A stretch of 64,000 nt of DNA, from positions 1-64,000 of the forward strand of contig JAEWQJ010000005.1 of assembly GCA_023399215.1 (NCBI GenBank), given 5' to 3'. Shown here piece by piece: positions 35,668 through 44,208 of the stretch. Every line of letters starts with the position of its first letter. The first letter of the stretch is position 1. A program made the translations under genes and the position numbers. Source of the DNA: Methanobacteriota archaeon. GTDB lineage: Archaea; Halobacteriota; Methanosarcinia; Methanosarcinales; Methanosarcinaceae. The notes below the pieces were generated by a model. That model had not been told where the DNA came from, made no database searches, and saw only the letters and a program-made list of their open reading frames with translations.

Positions 35668-36090
35668 ATATACGCACCTCAGCTACTCATTAAGCACTAT
35701 GTTCAATTTGTGGAAAAGCAAACATATACATAATATATAAGTTTTTCTTCAGATTTTTTACATTATCATTTTTTCAGGATATATCAATCTTTAAAATTTA
35801 ACTTTTTATTAATGCAGTTTTTTTGAGAACGTAATTTTACTAAGAATGCCACTTACTACTCTGTCCTTGTTTCTGTAGTTTTTTATTATGTTTCTCATCT
35901 GCATTTTTTATGATATATATCATCTGCAGTTCGCAGTTAATCCTGCATTCTTTCAAGTTATCTCTTCACATTATCAGGTTTTTATATTGCCCTTATAATC
36001 GAAATCGTTTCTCTTAAGAGAAATCGGTTTTTAATATAAATAGTTTTTTAATATATATACAATGTAGTAAATCCATAGTTTGCCGACATT
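35668..36090. other. AT-rich spacer with palindrome
   Basis: No gene is visible. The only distinct feature is the perfect palindrome TTTCTCTTAAGAGAAA at 36008-36023, related in core to one at 38061-38076. Upstream of 36090 the spacer serves the divergent amidohydrolase promoter and the candidate ncRNA. Confidence 0.6.
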
Positions 36091-36100
36091 TTTATATATT
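36091..36100 (+). promoter_or_regulatory. TATA box for the candidate ncRNA
   Basis: TTTATATATT at 36091-36100 is a strong archaeal TATA element; transcription would begin near 36117-36122, exactly where the folded RNA segment starts. Confidence 0.5.
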
Positions 36101-36116
36101 ATTATGTATATAATAT

Positions 36117-36312
36117 GACTTCGTCGCATTGTATAGGTCCTTGCACGAGGTAATGGAAAATCCTGACTGTGAGTGTATAGACAACCCCAATGCGGTACAT
36201 TGATAGTGTGACACTGTGCCCTGCACGAGGGTAACTGAAAGTGACTGCGGAAAACCAGAGGATGAGCTTTCGGAGTTAGTGCGCAAGGGCTACAGCACTA
36301 TTTCTCCGTCTT
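36117..36312 (+). ncRNA. Candidate structured noncoding RNA with two repeated hairpin modules
   Basis: The segment is far richer in G and C than its AT-rich surroundings and folds well. Stem 1 is CGCATTG (36125-36131) with CAATGCG (36188-36194). A long 3' stem pairs GTG/CAC (36216-18 with 36296-98), CCCT/AGGG (36219-22 with 36286-89), GCAC/GTGC (36223-26 with 36279-82), TAACT/AGTTA (36232-36 with 36274-78) and GAAAG/CTTTC (36237-41 with 36267-71). The motif TGCACGAGG-TAA-N-TG-AAA occurs twice (about 36142-36159 and 36222-36240). A TATA box lies 25 bases upstream and a T-rich stretch follows at 36300-36315. The downstream DUF167 gene has its own TATA box, so this is probably a separate transcript. 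I do not recognise the family; it is not SRP, RNase P or tRNA. Confidence 0.6.
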
Positions 36313-36387
36313 TTGCTTGAAATTTTAATCTTATACTGTTATTGCTTCCGATTATTTCTTTACTTTAGTTGGTCAGTCCGTTATTGA

Positions 36388-36396
36388 TTTATATAA
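36388..36396 (+). promoter_or_regulatory. TATA box of the DUF167 gene, near-leaderless
   Basis: TTTATATAA at 36388-36396 predicts a start at about 36417-36421, on the ATG at 36419. No ribosome site precedes the ATG, which fits a leaderless mRNA. Confidence 0.5.
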
Positions 36397-36418
36397 TCCC
36401 TCCAAAAATGTAAAAGAT

Positions 36419-36736
36419 ATGTCCTTCGAAGAGGCAATAATAGATATGGGGTCCGATGTAATTGTTGATATAGAGGTTACTCCAGGCTCCAAATCGATTT
36501 CGGTTCCAAGTGGTTATAATGAGTGGCGCAAGCGAATTGAAGTAAAACTAACCAAAAATGCCCAGAAAGGAAAGGCAAACGAACAGCTGGTCGAATGCCT
36601 TGCTGAACTCTTCGCAATTAGCAGTTCGAATATTCTTATAAACAGTGGGGCAACAAGCAGTAAGAAGTCTTTATTGTTAAAAGGAGTTTCATATCAACAG
36701 GCAGTTTCAGTTTTTGGAGCGCATTTAAAAAAATAA
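36419..36736 (+). CDS. DUF167 (YggU) family protein
   Basis: A 105-residue protein of the YggU family. The key segment is VDIEVTPGSKSISVPSGYNE, then LTKNAQKGKANEQLVECLAE and the basic ATSSKKSLLLKGV. The fold is known; the function is not. Start is ATG 36419, likely leaderless. The next gene on the strand begins 134 bases later. Confidence 0.88.
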   Translation: MSFEEAIIDMGSDVIVDIEVTPGSKSISVPSGYNEWRKRIEVKLTKNAQKGKANEQLVECLAELFAISSSNILINSGATSSKKSLLLKGVSYQQAVSVFGAHLKK

Positions 36737-36870
36737 CTCCGAAATTTAAAAACTACATTTAAAAATAACCCAACTTCAAGAGTAACTTTCTCGTCTCCTG
36801 GTAAGTAAATTGCCTACGAGTAAACTGCAGTTCTCTTAAAGTTTTAATTACTAAAAAGGTTGCAGAAAAC

Positions 36871-37302
36871 GTGGCTGATCTTGAAATTTACAGAAAAAGG
36901 CTTGAAAGAATTGAAGAGCTGCTCTCTGAACTTTCTGAATACTCTGGAAGGGGAGCAATTATCATTGTTGAAGGAAAAAGAGACGTCATTTCACTGAAAA
37001 GGCTTGGAATTAAAGGTAATTTTGAACTTGCAACTCATCAATCTCTTTTTAATTTCTCTGAGAAAATTGCTCGACTTGGTAGTGAAGTAGTTATACTAAC
37101 TGATTGGGACAGACGAGGTGACATTCTGGCTATAAAACTTTCAGGATACTTTCAAAGTTTCGGTTTGAGACCCGAACTTGAGATCAGAAACAAACTTCGA
37201 CTTATTTCTCAGAAGGAAATCAAAGATGTAGAAAGCCTCTACACTTATGTTTCCAGATTGAGATTGAAAACTGGCTCCTGTTCAAAGCAGGATTTCCAAT
37301 AA
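36871..37302 (+). CDS. Small Toprim-domain protein (UPF0292)
   Basis: A 143-residue protein with a Toprim core: AIIIVEGKRDVISLKRLG holds the catalytic-type Glu, and VVILTDWDRRGDILA the DXD pair. Stand-alone Toprim proteins of this archaeal type are related to RNase M5 and to DnaG's domain; nucleic-acid cleavage or primase-like activity is possible, but untested here. The start is GTG 36871. It is convergent with the DUF356 gene. Confidence 0.85.
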   Translation: MADLEIYRKRLERIEELLSELSEYSGRGAIIIVEGKRDVISLKRLGIKGNFELATHQSLFNFSEKIARLGSEVVILTDWDRRGDILAIKLSGYFQSFGLRPELEIRNKLRLISQKEIKDVESLYTYVSRLRLKTGSCSKQDFQ

Positions 37303-37372
37303 GTTTAAATCTTAAAAATGAAATTCAAAGGTCAAGTTCAAAAAATATTAAAATTAATATTATATTTATTAT

Positions 37373-37464
37373 TAAAAACAAATACTACAGTTAAAATTAA
37401 CACTTGACGAACTTGTTTTAAAAACAAATACTGCAGTTAAAATTAACACTTGATGAACTTGTTT
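37373..37464. repeat. Two tandem 46-base units between convergent genes
   Basis: Copies at 37373-37418 and 37419-37464 differ at two positions. Each unit begins AAAACAA and ends TTGTTTT and contains GTTAAAATTAAC, so each can fold. They sit between two convergent stop codons and could act as a bidirectional terminator. Confidence 0.75.
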
Positions 37465-37877
37465 TATTCTTTATGCATGGGATTAGGTTCTGCTTTCTCC
37501 TGAATTATCTCCATACTCTGTAGAGTCTTCTGATGGTTAAATGTTCGATCGAATTCCGGATACTTTGGAAAATTACCCGCCAGCTCTTCAAACATTTTGT
37601 GTCTTGGACTAATGATAATTATGTGAGCAGGAGGATGAATTTTCTTCAGTCTACTAATTGCCGCTCCTGCATGATTATTCAACTCCACCAGTGCTGCAGA
37701 GTTACATTTTGACTTGAGGGATACGCCCATTACACTAACAAGAAGTTCATCAGCATAGTTTGGTTCTATGCATTTTGGAGTAGCTGAAAATTGAATATGT
37801 CCGTATCTTTCTAGATCATGTAAGGCTATTTTTACTTTATCCGAGTCGTCTGCCCGGACTAGCGCGAATGATTTCAT
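37464..37877 (-). CDS. DUF356 family protein (methanogen-specific)
   Basis: A 137-residue methanogen protein matching DUF356: MKSFALVRADDSDKVKIALH, then LVSVMGVSLKSKCNSAALVE and IHPPAHIIIISPRH. Function unknown. Its ATG overlaps the stop of a 36-codon upstream ORF (ATGA at 37874-37877), so it is probably translated by coupling. Its stop codon ends within the 46-base repeat. Confidence 0.82.
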   Translation of the reverse strand: MKSFALVRADDSDKVKIALHDLERYGHIQFSATPKCIEPNYADELLVSVMGVSLKSKCNSAALVELNNHAGAAISRLKKIHPPAHIIIISPRHKMFEELAGNFPKYPEFDRTFNHQKTLQSMEIIQEKAEPNPMHKE

Positions 37878-37984
37878 TTTTTACACACCACCAATATACT
37901 GAAGTAATCCCCATTTTGATATGGATTTACCCCTATAATAAACTTTGTGTATGAAAGATGCTGAACAGCCAGCTTTTCGGGCAT
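37874..37984 (-). CDS. 36-residue micro-protein coupled to DUF356
   Basis: On the minus strand from ATG 37984: MPEKLAVQHLSYTKFIIGVN followed by PYQNGDYFSILVVCKK and a TGA that overlaps the DUF356 ATG. AGAGG lies about 7 bases before the start. The 4-base overlap plus a good ribosome site argue that it is real. In-frame codons upstream are also protein-like (RLKDHKRPE) back to a TAA, so it may be the tail of a formerly longer gene. No family recognised. Confidence 0.5.
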   Translation of the reverse strand: MPEKLAVQHLSYTKFIIGVNPYQNGDYFSILVVCKK

Positions 37985-39041
37985 TTCAGGCCTCTTATGA
38001 TCTTTTAATCGCTTTTACGGCGCTATATATGGTCTGGTCCCCAGGCTGTAAAATTTCATTTCTCTTAGTTAAGAGATTTTCAAAAATTATAAGGGTACCT
38101 TGCAATTTCTTTTTTCAGATGTAGTATACGCTTCCAGGTAATGGAGTCGTGTATTCTATACTTATATTCATCGTATATATATTCGTTTTGAAATAATACT
38201 TTCAATGAGAAAGTTTCATTTTCCAAGTAAAAAATCTTTTTTGATCTTCTCTTTTGCAGATATTTTTATCTGAATTCTGCTCTTTTTATATATATATATT
38301 ATGAAAACAAATTTCATAAGACTATACTATTAATTTTCAAATTTGACATAATTAAAACTAGAGTAACTTTATCTCTTATATTACACTACTCAAGGTTAAT
38401 TGTCAATTTTTATGGGGTCTAAAATAAACTTTAATAAGGTAGAAACTTATTTCAGGTGAATTTAAAATATGAATATTTTAACAAACTTGCGCTCCTGATA
38501 TCAAGTCATCAGATAAAATTTCCAGAATTAAAACCCAAAATTATATATTGCAAATTATATATTACAAATAAAATATTAAAAATATAATGTTAAAACTAAA
38601 ATATCAAAAATAAAATGTTATTTGATAAAATGACATCTTTTATTTAGGACTTCTCTATATCATATACCGAAATAGCTTACGATAAGGTATCAAAAGGTAT
38701 TACACAACCGTATTTCCTTTCTTTTCGTCGTGTTTACTTTATAAATGCAGCGGAAGAATTAATACATCTTTAGAATTATGGATATACCCTTGATATTTAA
38801 TAAAAAAATGATCTTTAGTTTATTTCTTATATTCAATTTAAGTTCATACTTTCAATAGTAAGTTCCATCATTTGTAATTTAGTAATAAGATCATTACCTG
38901 TAATTTAGTAATAAGATCTTACTTCTATCCGTTATCGAGTAATGCCGAATCTTCTGTAAATTAAATGATACAATAATAGGTTTGGCTGCCCAATTCCTTA
39001 AATTAAGGCATACAGAAATCATTATATTAGAAGGTGATTAT
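37985..39041. other. Long AT-rich spacer before proA
   Basis: No gene is seen in about 1 kb. It contains the palindrome TCTCTTA-GT-TAAGAGA (38061-38076), runs of AATATAAAA-type sequence near 38530-38630, and a 20-base direct repeat, TGTAATTTAGTAATAAGATC, at 38873-38892 and 38899-38918. The direct repeat lies 120-170 bases before the proA start and could be a regulator site. Confidence 0.6.
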
Positions 39042-40385
39042 ATGGCTGAAGATATTAAATCCAAGGTAATAAAGGCAAAAAAGGCATCGATTGAACTTTC
39101 CAGTGTAAGTACGAAAGTAAAAAACCTGGCGCTTGAGGCCATGGCTCAGGCTCTGGACAAGGAAAGGACAGCTATTCTGGATGCAAATGCAAAAGATCTT
39201 GAAGCTGCGGCGGAACTGAAACAGAAAGGGAAGCTTACTCAGGCTCTTGTAGACAGGCTTAAGGTAAGTGACTCAAAGATCGATGGAATGATTGCAGGAA
39301 TCAGAGATGTAATTAAGCTCAAAGATCCTGTAGGAGACACTCTCTCTACTCTTGAGCTGGACAAAGACCTTATTCTCTACCAGGTGAGCTGTCCGATTGG
39401 CCTTATAGGTGTCATCTTTGAATCTCGGCCTGATGTGGTGCCTCAGGTTATGTCACTTTGCCTTAAGAGCGGGAACGCAACTATCTTCAAAGGTGGGAGT
39501 GAAGCCCGGGAGTCTAATCGCACTATTTTCCAGATTCTTGTAAAAGCCATAGAATCCACAGACGGAATGCCAGCAGGGGCTTTCCAGCTTATGGAAACCA
39601 GAGAAGAGATAATGGACCTTTTAAGTCTTGATGCTTATGTAGATCTCCTTATCCCCAGGGGTTCAAATGAATTTGTCAAGTTTATCCAGGAAAATACGAA
39701 AATCCCTGTACTGGGCCATACCAGCGGGATCTGTCATATCTATGTGGATGAGCATGCGGATCTCGATACAGCCTGGAAGGTCTGCTTCGATGCGAAAGTA
39801 CAGTATCCTGCAGTATGCAACGCCATTGAAACCCTTCTGATAAACCGTAAAATTGCAGATGCTTTTCTGCCGAAGATGGCAGAGATGTACCTTGGCGCAG
39901 GGGTTGAATTACGCTGTGACGAGGATAGTTATACTCTGCTTGAAAAAAGAGGGCTTTCTCCTCTCTCACGAGCTACGGAAGAGGACTGGAGTCTTGAGTA
40001 CAATGATCTCATTCTTTCGATAAAACTCGTTGATACTATAAAGGAAGCTATCAACCACATAAACACTTTCGGTTCCCATCACACCGATGGAATAATAACT
40101 GAGAATGCTTCAAGAAGAAAAGAGTTCACAGGGCTTGTTGATTCTTCAAGTGTTATGGTAAATGCCTCAACCCGTTTTGCGGATGGCTATCGTTATGGGA
40201 AAGGAGCTGAGGTCGGAATAAGCACAAACAAAATTCATTCCCGTGGGCCTGTAGGCATGGAAGGTCTTCTGATCTACAAATACATCTTACTCGGAAAAGG
40301 GCAGGTTGTTGCAGATTATGCAGGAGAAAATGCAAAACCCTATACGCACAGAAAACTTGACCTTAAGTTTGAGGATGTAAATTGA
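39042..40385 (+). CDS. proA: Gamma-glutamyl phosphate reductase ProA
   Basis: A 447-residue enzyme that reduces glutamyl-5-phosphate to glutamate semialdehyde with NADPH, the second step of proline synthesis. Seen are LIGVIFESRPDVVPQVMSLC, GNATIFKGGSEARESN, LIPRGSNEFVKFIQENT, the catalytic Cys in YPAVCNAIETLLI and ASTRFADGYRYGKGAEVGIS near the end. I start at ATG 39042, preceded by GGTGAT 5 bases upstream; the frame is open to a TTG at 38982. First of three pro genes in pathway-neighbour order A-B-C. Confidence 0.95.
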   Translation: MAEDIKSKVIKAKKASIELSSVSTKVKNLALEAMAQALDKERTAILDANAKDLEAAAELKQKGKLTQALVDRLKVSDSKIDGMIAGIRDVIKLKDPVGDTLSTLELDKDLILYQVSCPIGLIGVIFESRPDVVPQVMSLCLKSGNATIFKGGSEARESNRTIFQILVKAIESTDGMPAGAFQLMETREEIMDLLSLDAYVDLLIPRGSNEFVKFIQENTKIPVLGHTSGICHIYVDEHADLDTAWKVCFDAKVQYPAVCNAIETLLINRKIADAFLPKMAEMYLGAGVELRCDEDSYTLLEKRGLSPLSRATEEDWSLEYNDLILSIKLVDTIKEAINHINTFGSHHTDGIITENASRRKEFTGLVDSSSVMVNASTRFADGYRYGKGAEVGISTNKIHSRGPVGMEGLLIYKYILLGKGQVVADYAGENAKPYTHRKLDLKFEDVN

Positions 40386-40534
40386 AATCCTGTTGAAGAA
40401 TGCCGAAGAATTATGATATGTTTATATACCTGAATTGAAATACCAGCGCAAATTGAGTGCAAGCGATGGAAATCCGGATTTCAGCTGTTACTAATTTCAG
40501 CTGTATTCCCAAAATATTTTACGAGGCCTTGTTA

Positions 40535-41686
40535 TTGACAGATAGAAATGAATTCCTCAATGATGTTAATAAAATTGTTATCAAAATCGGTACTTCCTCA
40601 CTTACAAAACAAAACTGTGACAGTACAAAAGAAAACTGTAGTATTGATCCTACCTTTATAGAAAATATTGCAGCTCAGGTCTCCGAACTTCGAAAGCGTG
40701 GAAAAGAGGTAATTGTGGTAAGTTCGGGGGCAATAGGTGTAGGACTCTATGAGCTGGGCATTTCTCCAAAACCTCGTGAAATCCCTATCAGGCAGGCAGC
40801 AGCAGCGGTAGGACAGAGCATCCTTATGCAGTACTGGAGCGAAGCTTTTTCGAAACACGGGATAAAAGTTGCTCAGATCCTTCTTACTTATGAATTCTAT
40901 TCTGACCGGGTAGCCTACCTTAACCTTAGAAACAGTATCTCTACCCTTCTGGAATATGGGGTAGTTCCCATAATAAATGAAAACGATTGCACCTGTACAA
41001 ACGAGATTGAAGCAATCTTTGGAGATAATGACAAGCTTTCTGCAATGGTTGCAAGCAAAATCGATGCTGATCTCCTGATTATTCTTTCGGATATCGACGG
41101 TCTTTTTGACAAAAACCCAAAGATACACGATGATGCCAGACTCATCTCTCTCGTGGACAAAATCACACCTGAAATCGAAAGTTATGGGGGTGACCCTACA
41201 AGCTTCAAGGGCGTAGGGGGAATGAGGACCAAGATAAAAGCTGCAAAGATCTGTAGCATGGCAGGTTGCTATGTCTTGATTGCAAACAGCGAAATCGAGG
41301 ACGTGCTTCTGAAGGTTTTGTCTGGAGAAGAGATAGGTACCCTCTTCCTGGCTGAAAGGCATATCCAGAAGAACCGTGCCCGCTGGATCATTCTTGCAAG
41401 GGCTTCAGGCACTATCCGTGTAGATGTAGGGGCAAAAGACGCAGTTCTCGGGAAAAACAGTCTTCTTCCTGCCGGAGTTGTGGAAGTTGAGGGAAATTTT
41501 GATAGGGGAGATGTGGTTAGATTAGAGTGTGAAGGCAAGGTCTTTGCAAAAGGAATTACAGACTACACCTCTGAAGAACTTATAAAAATAAAAGGTGCCC
41601 ATACAGACGAAATTGAAGGTATTCTGGGCTATAATAATTACAGTAATGTAATAAAAAAAGAAAATATTGGCATAATAGAGAACTGA
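40535..41686 (+). CDS. proB: Glutamate 5-kinase ProB with PUA domain
   Basis: A 383-residue amino-acid kinase that phosphorylates glutamate with ATP. The kinase has VNKIVIKIGTSSLT, VIVVSSGAIGVGLYELG, PIINENDCTCTNEIEAIFGDND and FKGVGGMRTKIKAAKI. From ~270 a PUA domain follows (ARWIILARASGTIRVDVGAK, ending GYNNYSN). Start is TTG 40535 with GAGG 8 bases upstream; the frame continues upstream to a codon at 40457 with non-family residues. It is 149 bases after proA. PUA-bearing ProB is the bacterial form, suggesting acquisition by transfer. Confidence 0.93.
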   Translation: MTDRNEFLNDVNKIVIKIGTSSLTKQNCDSTKENCSIDPTFIENIAAQVSELRKRGKEVIVVSSGAIGVGLYELGISPKPREIPIRQAAAAVGQSILMQYWSEAFSKHGIKVAQILLTYEFYSDRVAYLNLRNSISTLLEYGVVPIINENDCTCTNEIEAIFGDNDKLSAMVASKIDADLLIILSDIDGLFDKNPKIHDDARLISLVDKITPEIESYGGDPTSFKGVGGMRTKIKAAKICSMAGCYVLIANSEIEDVLLKVLSGEEIGTLFLAERHIQKNRARWIILARASGTIRVDVGAKDAVLGKNSLLPAGVVEVEGNFDRGDVVRLECEGKVFAKGITDYTSEELIKIKGAHTDEIEGILGYNNYSNVIKKENIGIIEN

Positions 41687-41907
41687 ATTAAATTTCCAGC
41701 ATACTCGAAGAATTAAACTGGATTTTCTGAGATTTCTGAAGAATCCAAATTAATTTCTTGTAGTTTCGAAGCTTTTATCAATCTATTAATTTCTTATAAA
41801 TCTATTTGGGCTATAAAGTCCCTTTAAATTACTCAATACTAATCGAAAATACGTTTTGAGGTAATTACCTCGATATTCCCATTTATTTTGAAAATAGGAG
41901 AAATTAT

Positions 41908-42726
41908 ATGGTAGATCAAAACCAAAAGATAGGATTTATCGGAGCAGGAAAAATGGGCTCTGCACTTATGCAGGGAGTTTTAAAGGCCGGAATTGTAAAG
42001 CCTGAAAACCTTGGCGCGGCCGACGTTTACGAGCCTTTCTTAAACGATCTAAAGGCAAAACTTGGCATTAATATATCTACTGACAATTCTGTTATCGCCA
42101 GGTCATCCGATATTCTTCTCCTAGCAGTAAAGCCCCAGACTCTGGGTTCGGTACTCGAAAATCTTAAAGCTGACATAACTTCTGATAAACTTGTTATCTC
42201 AATTGCAGCCGGTGTGCCTCTTGCCACTTATGAAAATGCGCTTCCTGCTGGCACAAGAGTCATACGTGTAATGCCAAATATTGCGGCCACAGTTTCCGAA
42301 GCTGCTTCAGGTATTGCTCCAGGCAAAAATGCCACTCCTGAAGACGTGAAAACCGCCCTTGAGATTTTTTCTGCAGTCGGTACTGCAGTCCAGGTGTCTG
42401 AGTCCATAATGGATGCAGTTACAGGTCTTTCAGGCAGCGGGCCTGCATTTATCTTTCCTATAATTGAGGCAATGGCCGATGGTGCTGTCCTTGAAGGAAT
42501 GGATAGGAAAAGTGCCCTAACTCTCTCAGCCCAGACTGTACTTGGGGCTGCAAAAATGATGCTTGAAACAGGCCTGCACCCCGGAGAACTCAAGGATATG
42601 GTTACTTCTCCTGCCGGGACTACCATTCAGGGTGTACATGCCCTTGAAGAGGCTGGAGTCAGGGCTGCGTTTATGAATGCAGTTATAAGGGCAACCGAAC
42701 GCTCAAAAGAACTTGGAAAGAAATAA
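41908..42726 (+). CDS. proC: Pyrroline-5-carboxylate reductase ProC
   Basis: A 272-residue enzyme for the last proline step, reducing pyrroline-5-carboxylate with NAD(P)H. The N-terminal KIGFIGAGKMGSALMQGVLK is the dinucleotide fold; LLAVKPQTL, RVMPNIAATVSEAASG and the dimer/active-site part VTGLSGSGPAFIFPIIEAMA with TSPAGTTIQGVHALEE follow. GGAG lies ~8 bases before the ATG. It is separated from proB by 221 bases, so it may have its own promoter. Confidence 0.95.
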   Translation: MVDQNQKIGFIGAGKMGSALMQGVLKAGIVKPENLGAADVYEPFLNDLKAKLGINISTDNSVIARSSDILLLAVKPQTLGSVLENLKADITSDKLVISIAAGVPLATYENALPAGTRVIRVMPNIAATVSEAASGIAPGKNATPEDVKTALEIFSAVGTAVQVSESIMDAVTGLSGSGPAFIFPIIEAMADGAVLEGMDRKSALTLSAQTVLGAAKMMLETGLHPGELKDMVTSPAGTTIQGVHALEEAGVRAAFMNAVIRATERSKELGKK

Positions 42727-42832
42727 ATTTCTCTTTTCCATTTTATTCTATTTTTTTATTTGGTAACTGTTCAGTTCCTGTAAAATCGGTCTATTGATAT
42801 TAATTCCAATGTGATTGAGCAGTGAAAATAAA

Positions 42833-42871
42833 AACCAGTGAAATAAACCAGTGAAATAAACCAGTGAAATA
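42833..42871. repeat. Three tandem 13-base repeats after proC
   Basis: Three exact copies of AACCAGTGAAATA in the spacer between the convergent proC and peroxiredoxin genes. Confidence 0.8.
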
Positions 42872-42879
42872 CGAAAAAA

Positions 42880-42960
42880 CATGATCAATAACTAGCAATT
42901 AAAAAAATAAACTTAAAAAAATTTGCTCACGAGTCCTACTAAAGATGGTTATTGATCATG
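42880..42960. terminator. 13-base perfect inverted repeat between convergent genes
   Basis: CATGATCAATAAC (42880-42892) and GTTATTGATCATG (42948-42960) are exact reverse complements enclosing 55 AT-rich bases with an A/T run. The position between two stop codons suggests a shared transcription end; a tiny mobile-element relic is the alternative. Confidence 0.5.
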
Positions 42961-42961
42961 C

Positions 42962-43029
42962 TTTGCCCAATCTGGGTATTTGCCCAATCTGAGTATTTGT
43001 TCAGGCGGAGTATTTACCCAGGCTTAGTA
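42962..43029. repeat. Four tandem 17-base repeats before the peroxiredoxin stop
   Basis: Four degenerate copies of TTTGCCCAATCTGGGTA. They begin right at the end of the inverted repeat and end 26 bases from the peroxiredoxin stop. Confidence 0.7.
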
Positions 43030-43054
43030 GGCACGAATATTTTTATTTTCTTAA

Positions 43055-43744
43055 TTATTTTTTGCCATCTTTTTTAAAGCACAAAAACCAGTCAAGACAG
43101 TACATATTTTCTTCTGGCTTACCGGTTCTTTCTTTTACGGCTTCCATCGAACTGGGAGGTGGAACAATAACATCCTCTCCAGGCTGCCAGTTTGCTGGAG
43201 TTGCTACTTTCTCTTCTTCATTTTTCTGCAGGGCGGCCAAAAGCCTTTTTATTTCCTGCATATTTCTTCCCGATGATTGCGGGTAGTAAAGAATTGCTCT
43301 TATCTTTGCTTCAGGATCTATGATAAATACGGCTCTTACAGCCTGCGTAGTTGAGGCTTTTGGCTGGATCATTCCGTATTTTTTTGCAACATCCATTTTC
43401 AGGTCGGCTATTACCGGAAACTTTACCTCTACATTTTTCATCCCTTTATACTCGATTTTTTCCTCGATCCTCTTAAGCCATGCAATATGAGAGAACACGC
43501 TGTCGATAGAGAGCCCTATCAGCTCAGTGTTCATCTCTCTAAATTCCTCCTGCATACTGGCAAAAGTCATGAATTCGGTAGTACATACGGGTGTGAAATC
43601 TGCAGGATGACTGAAAAGAATAACCCACTTACCTTTGTAATCATCAGGGAAATTGATTTGTCCCTGAGTTGTTACTGCTGTAAATGACGGTGCATCATCT
43701 CCGATCAGAGGCATGTGTATCTGTTCATACTCAGCTTCTACCAT
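43055..43744 (-). CDS. Peroxiredoxin (archaeal Prx6-type)
   Basis: A 229-residue thiol peroxidase. The peroxidatic Cys is in the SHPADFTPVCTTEF motif (~residue 47). The C-terminal arm ends NMYCLDWFLCFKK, whose two cysteines are the resolving-type pair found in archaeal Prx. It reduces H2O2 and organic peroxides in the cytoplasm, which matters in a strict anaerobe. I start at ATG 43744 with AGGTGA 5-6 bases upstream; a GTG three codons earlier is possible. Convergent with proC. Confidence 0.94.
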   Translation of the reverse strand: MVEAEYEQIHMPLIGDDAPSFTAVTTQGQINFPDDYKGKWVILFSHPADFTPVCTTEFMTFASMQEEFREMNTELIGLSIDSVFSHIAWLKRIEEKIEYKGMKNVEVKFPVIADLKMDVAKKYGMIQPKASTTQAVRAVFIIDPEAKIRAILYYPQSSGRNMQEIKRLLAALQKNEEEKVATPANWQPGEDVIVPPPSSMEAVKERTGKPEENMYCLDWFLCFKKDGKK

Positions 43745-44208
43745 ATTTTTCACCTATTTAGATCATGCTTTTTCTTTCGGGACCGGAAACTGAGTTCAAG
43801 TTCAGAGGCTTTTTCTTAAAAGAGTTCGAAGTCTTACCACTCCTTCTAAGAGTTTAGAGTCTTCCCCCTTAAAAGCCCTTTTTTCCCTCAACCGTCCCCT
43901 AACTATCTATAGTTATTTTTGTTCTTATATATTTGTTCCTAAATCTGGATAAAAAATTTACTTTGTTAAAACTACTTTTTTTTAAAACCTTATTTTCTTT
44001 TGGCTTTTATTTTTTCCAAAATAAGTACTGTGCACCTATTTTCAATTCTTTTTTCTGTCAACACTTCTAGTTTTTATGTGTTAAGTGTTTTGAAGTCTTT
44101 TTTAAATGATTCATACCTTTTAACGTCCTATCTTTAAAAAAGAAGTCTCTTAAGGCTTTCTTTTGGAAAATAATTTATGCTGGAAATCCTTTGTTATATG
44201 GGGGTTAA
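43745..44208. other. AT-rich spacer
   Basis: Divergent promoter region between the peroxiredoxin and DUF523 genes. No gene, strong repeat or stable hairpin is seen. Confidence 0.6.

Noticed and set aside
36092..36286. Minus-strand 64-codon ORF over the candidate ncRNA
   Set aside because: The region is explained better by RNA folding; the peptide has no recognisable features.
37951..38124. 57-codon plus-strand ORF (MKDAEQPAF start)
   Set aside because: Antisense to the micro-ORF that is coupled to DUF356 and has the better ribosome site; no domain.
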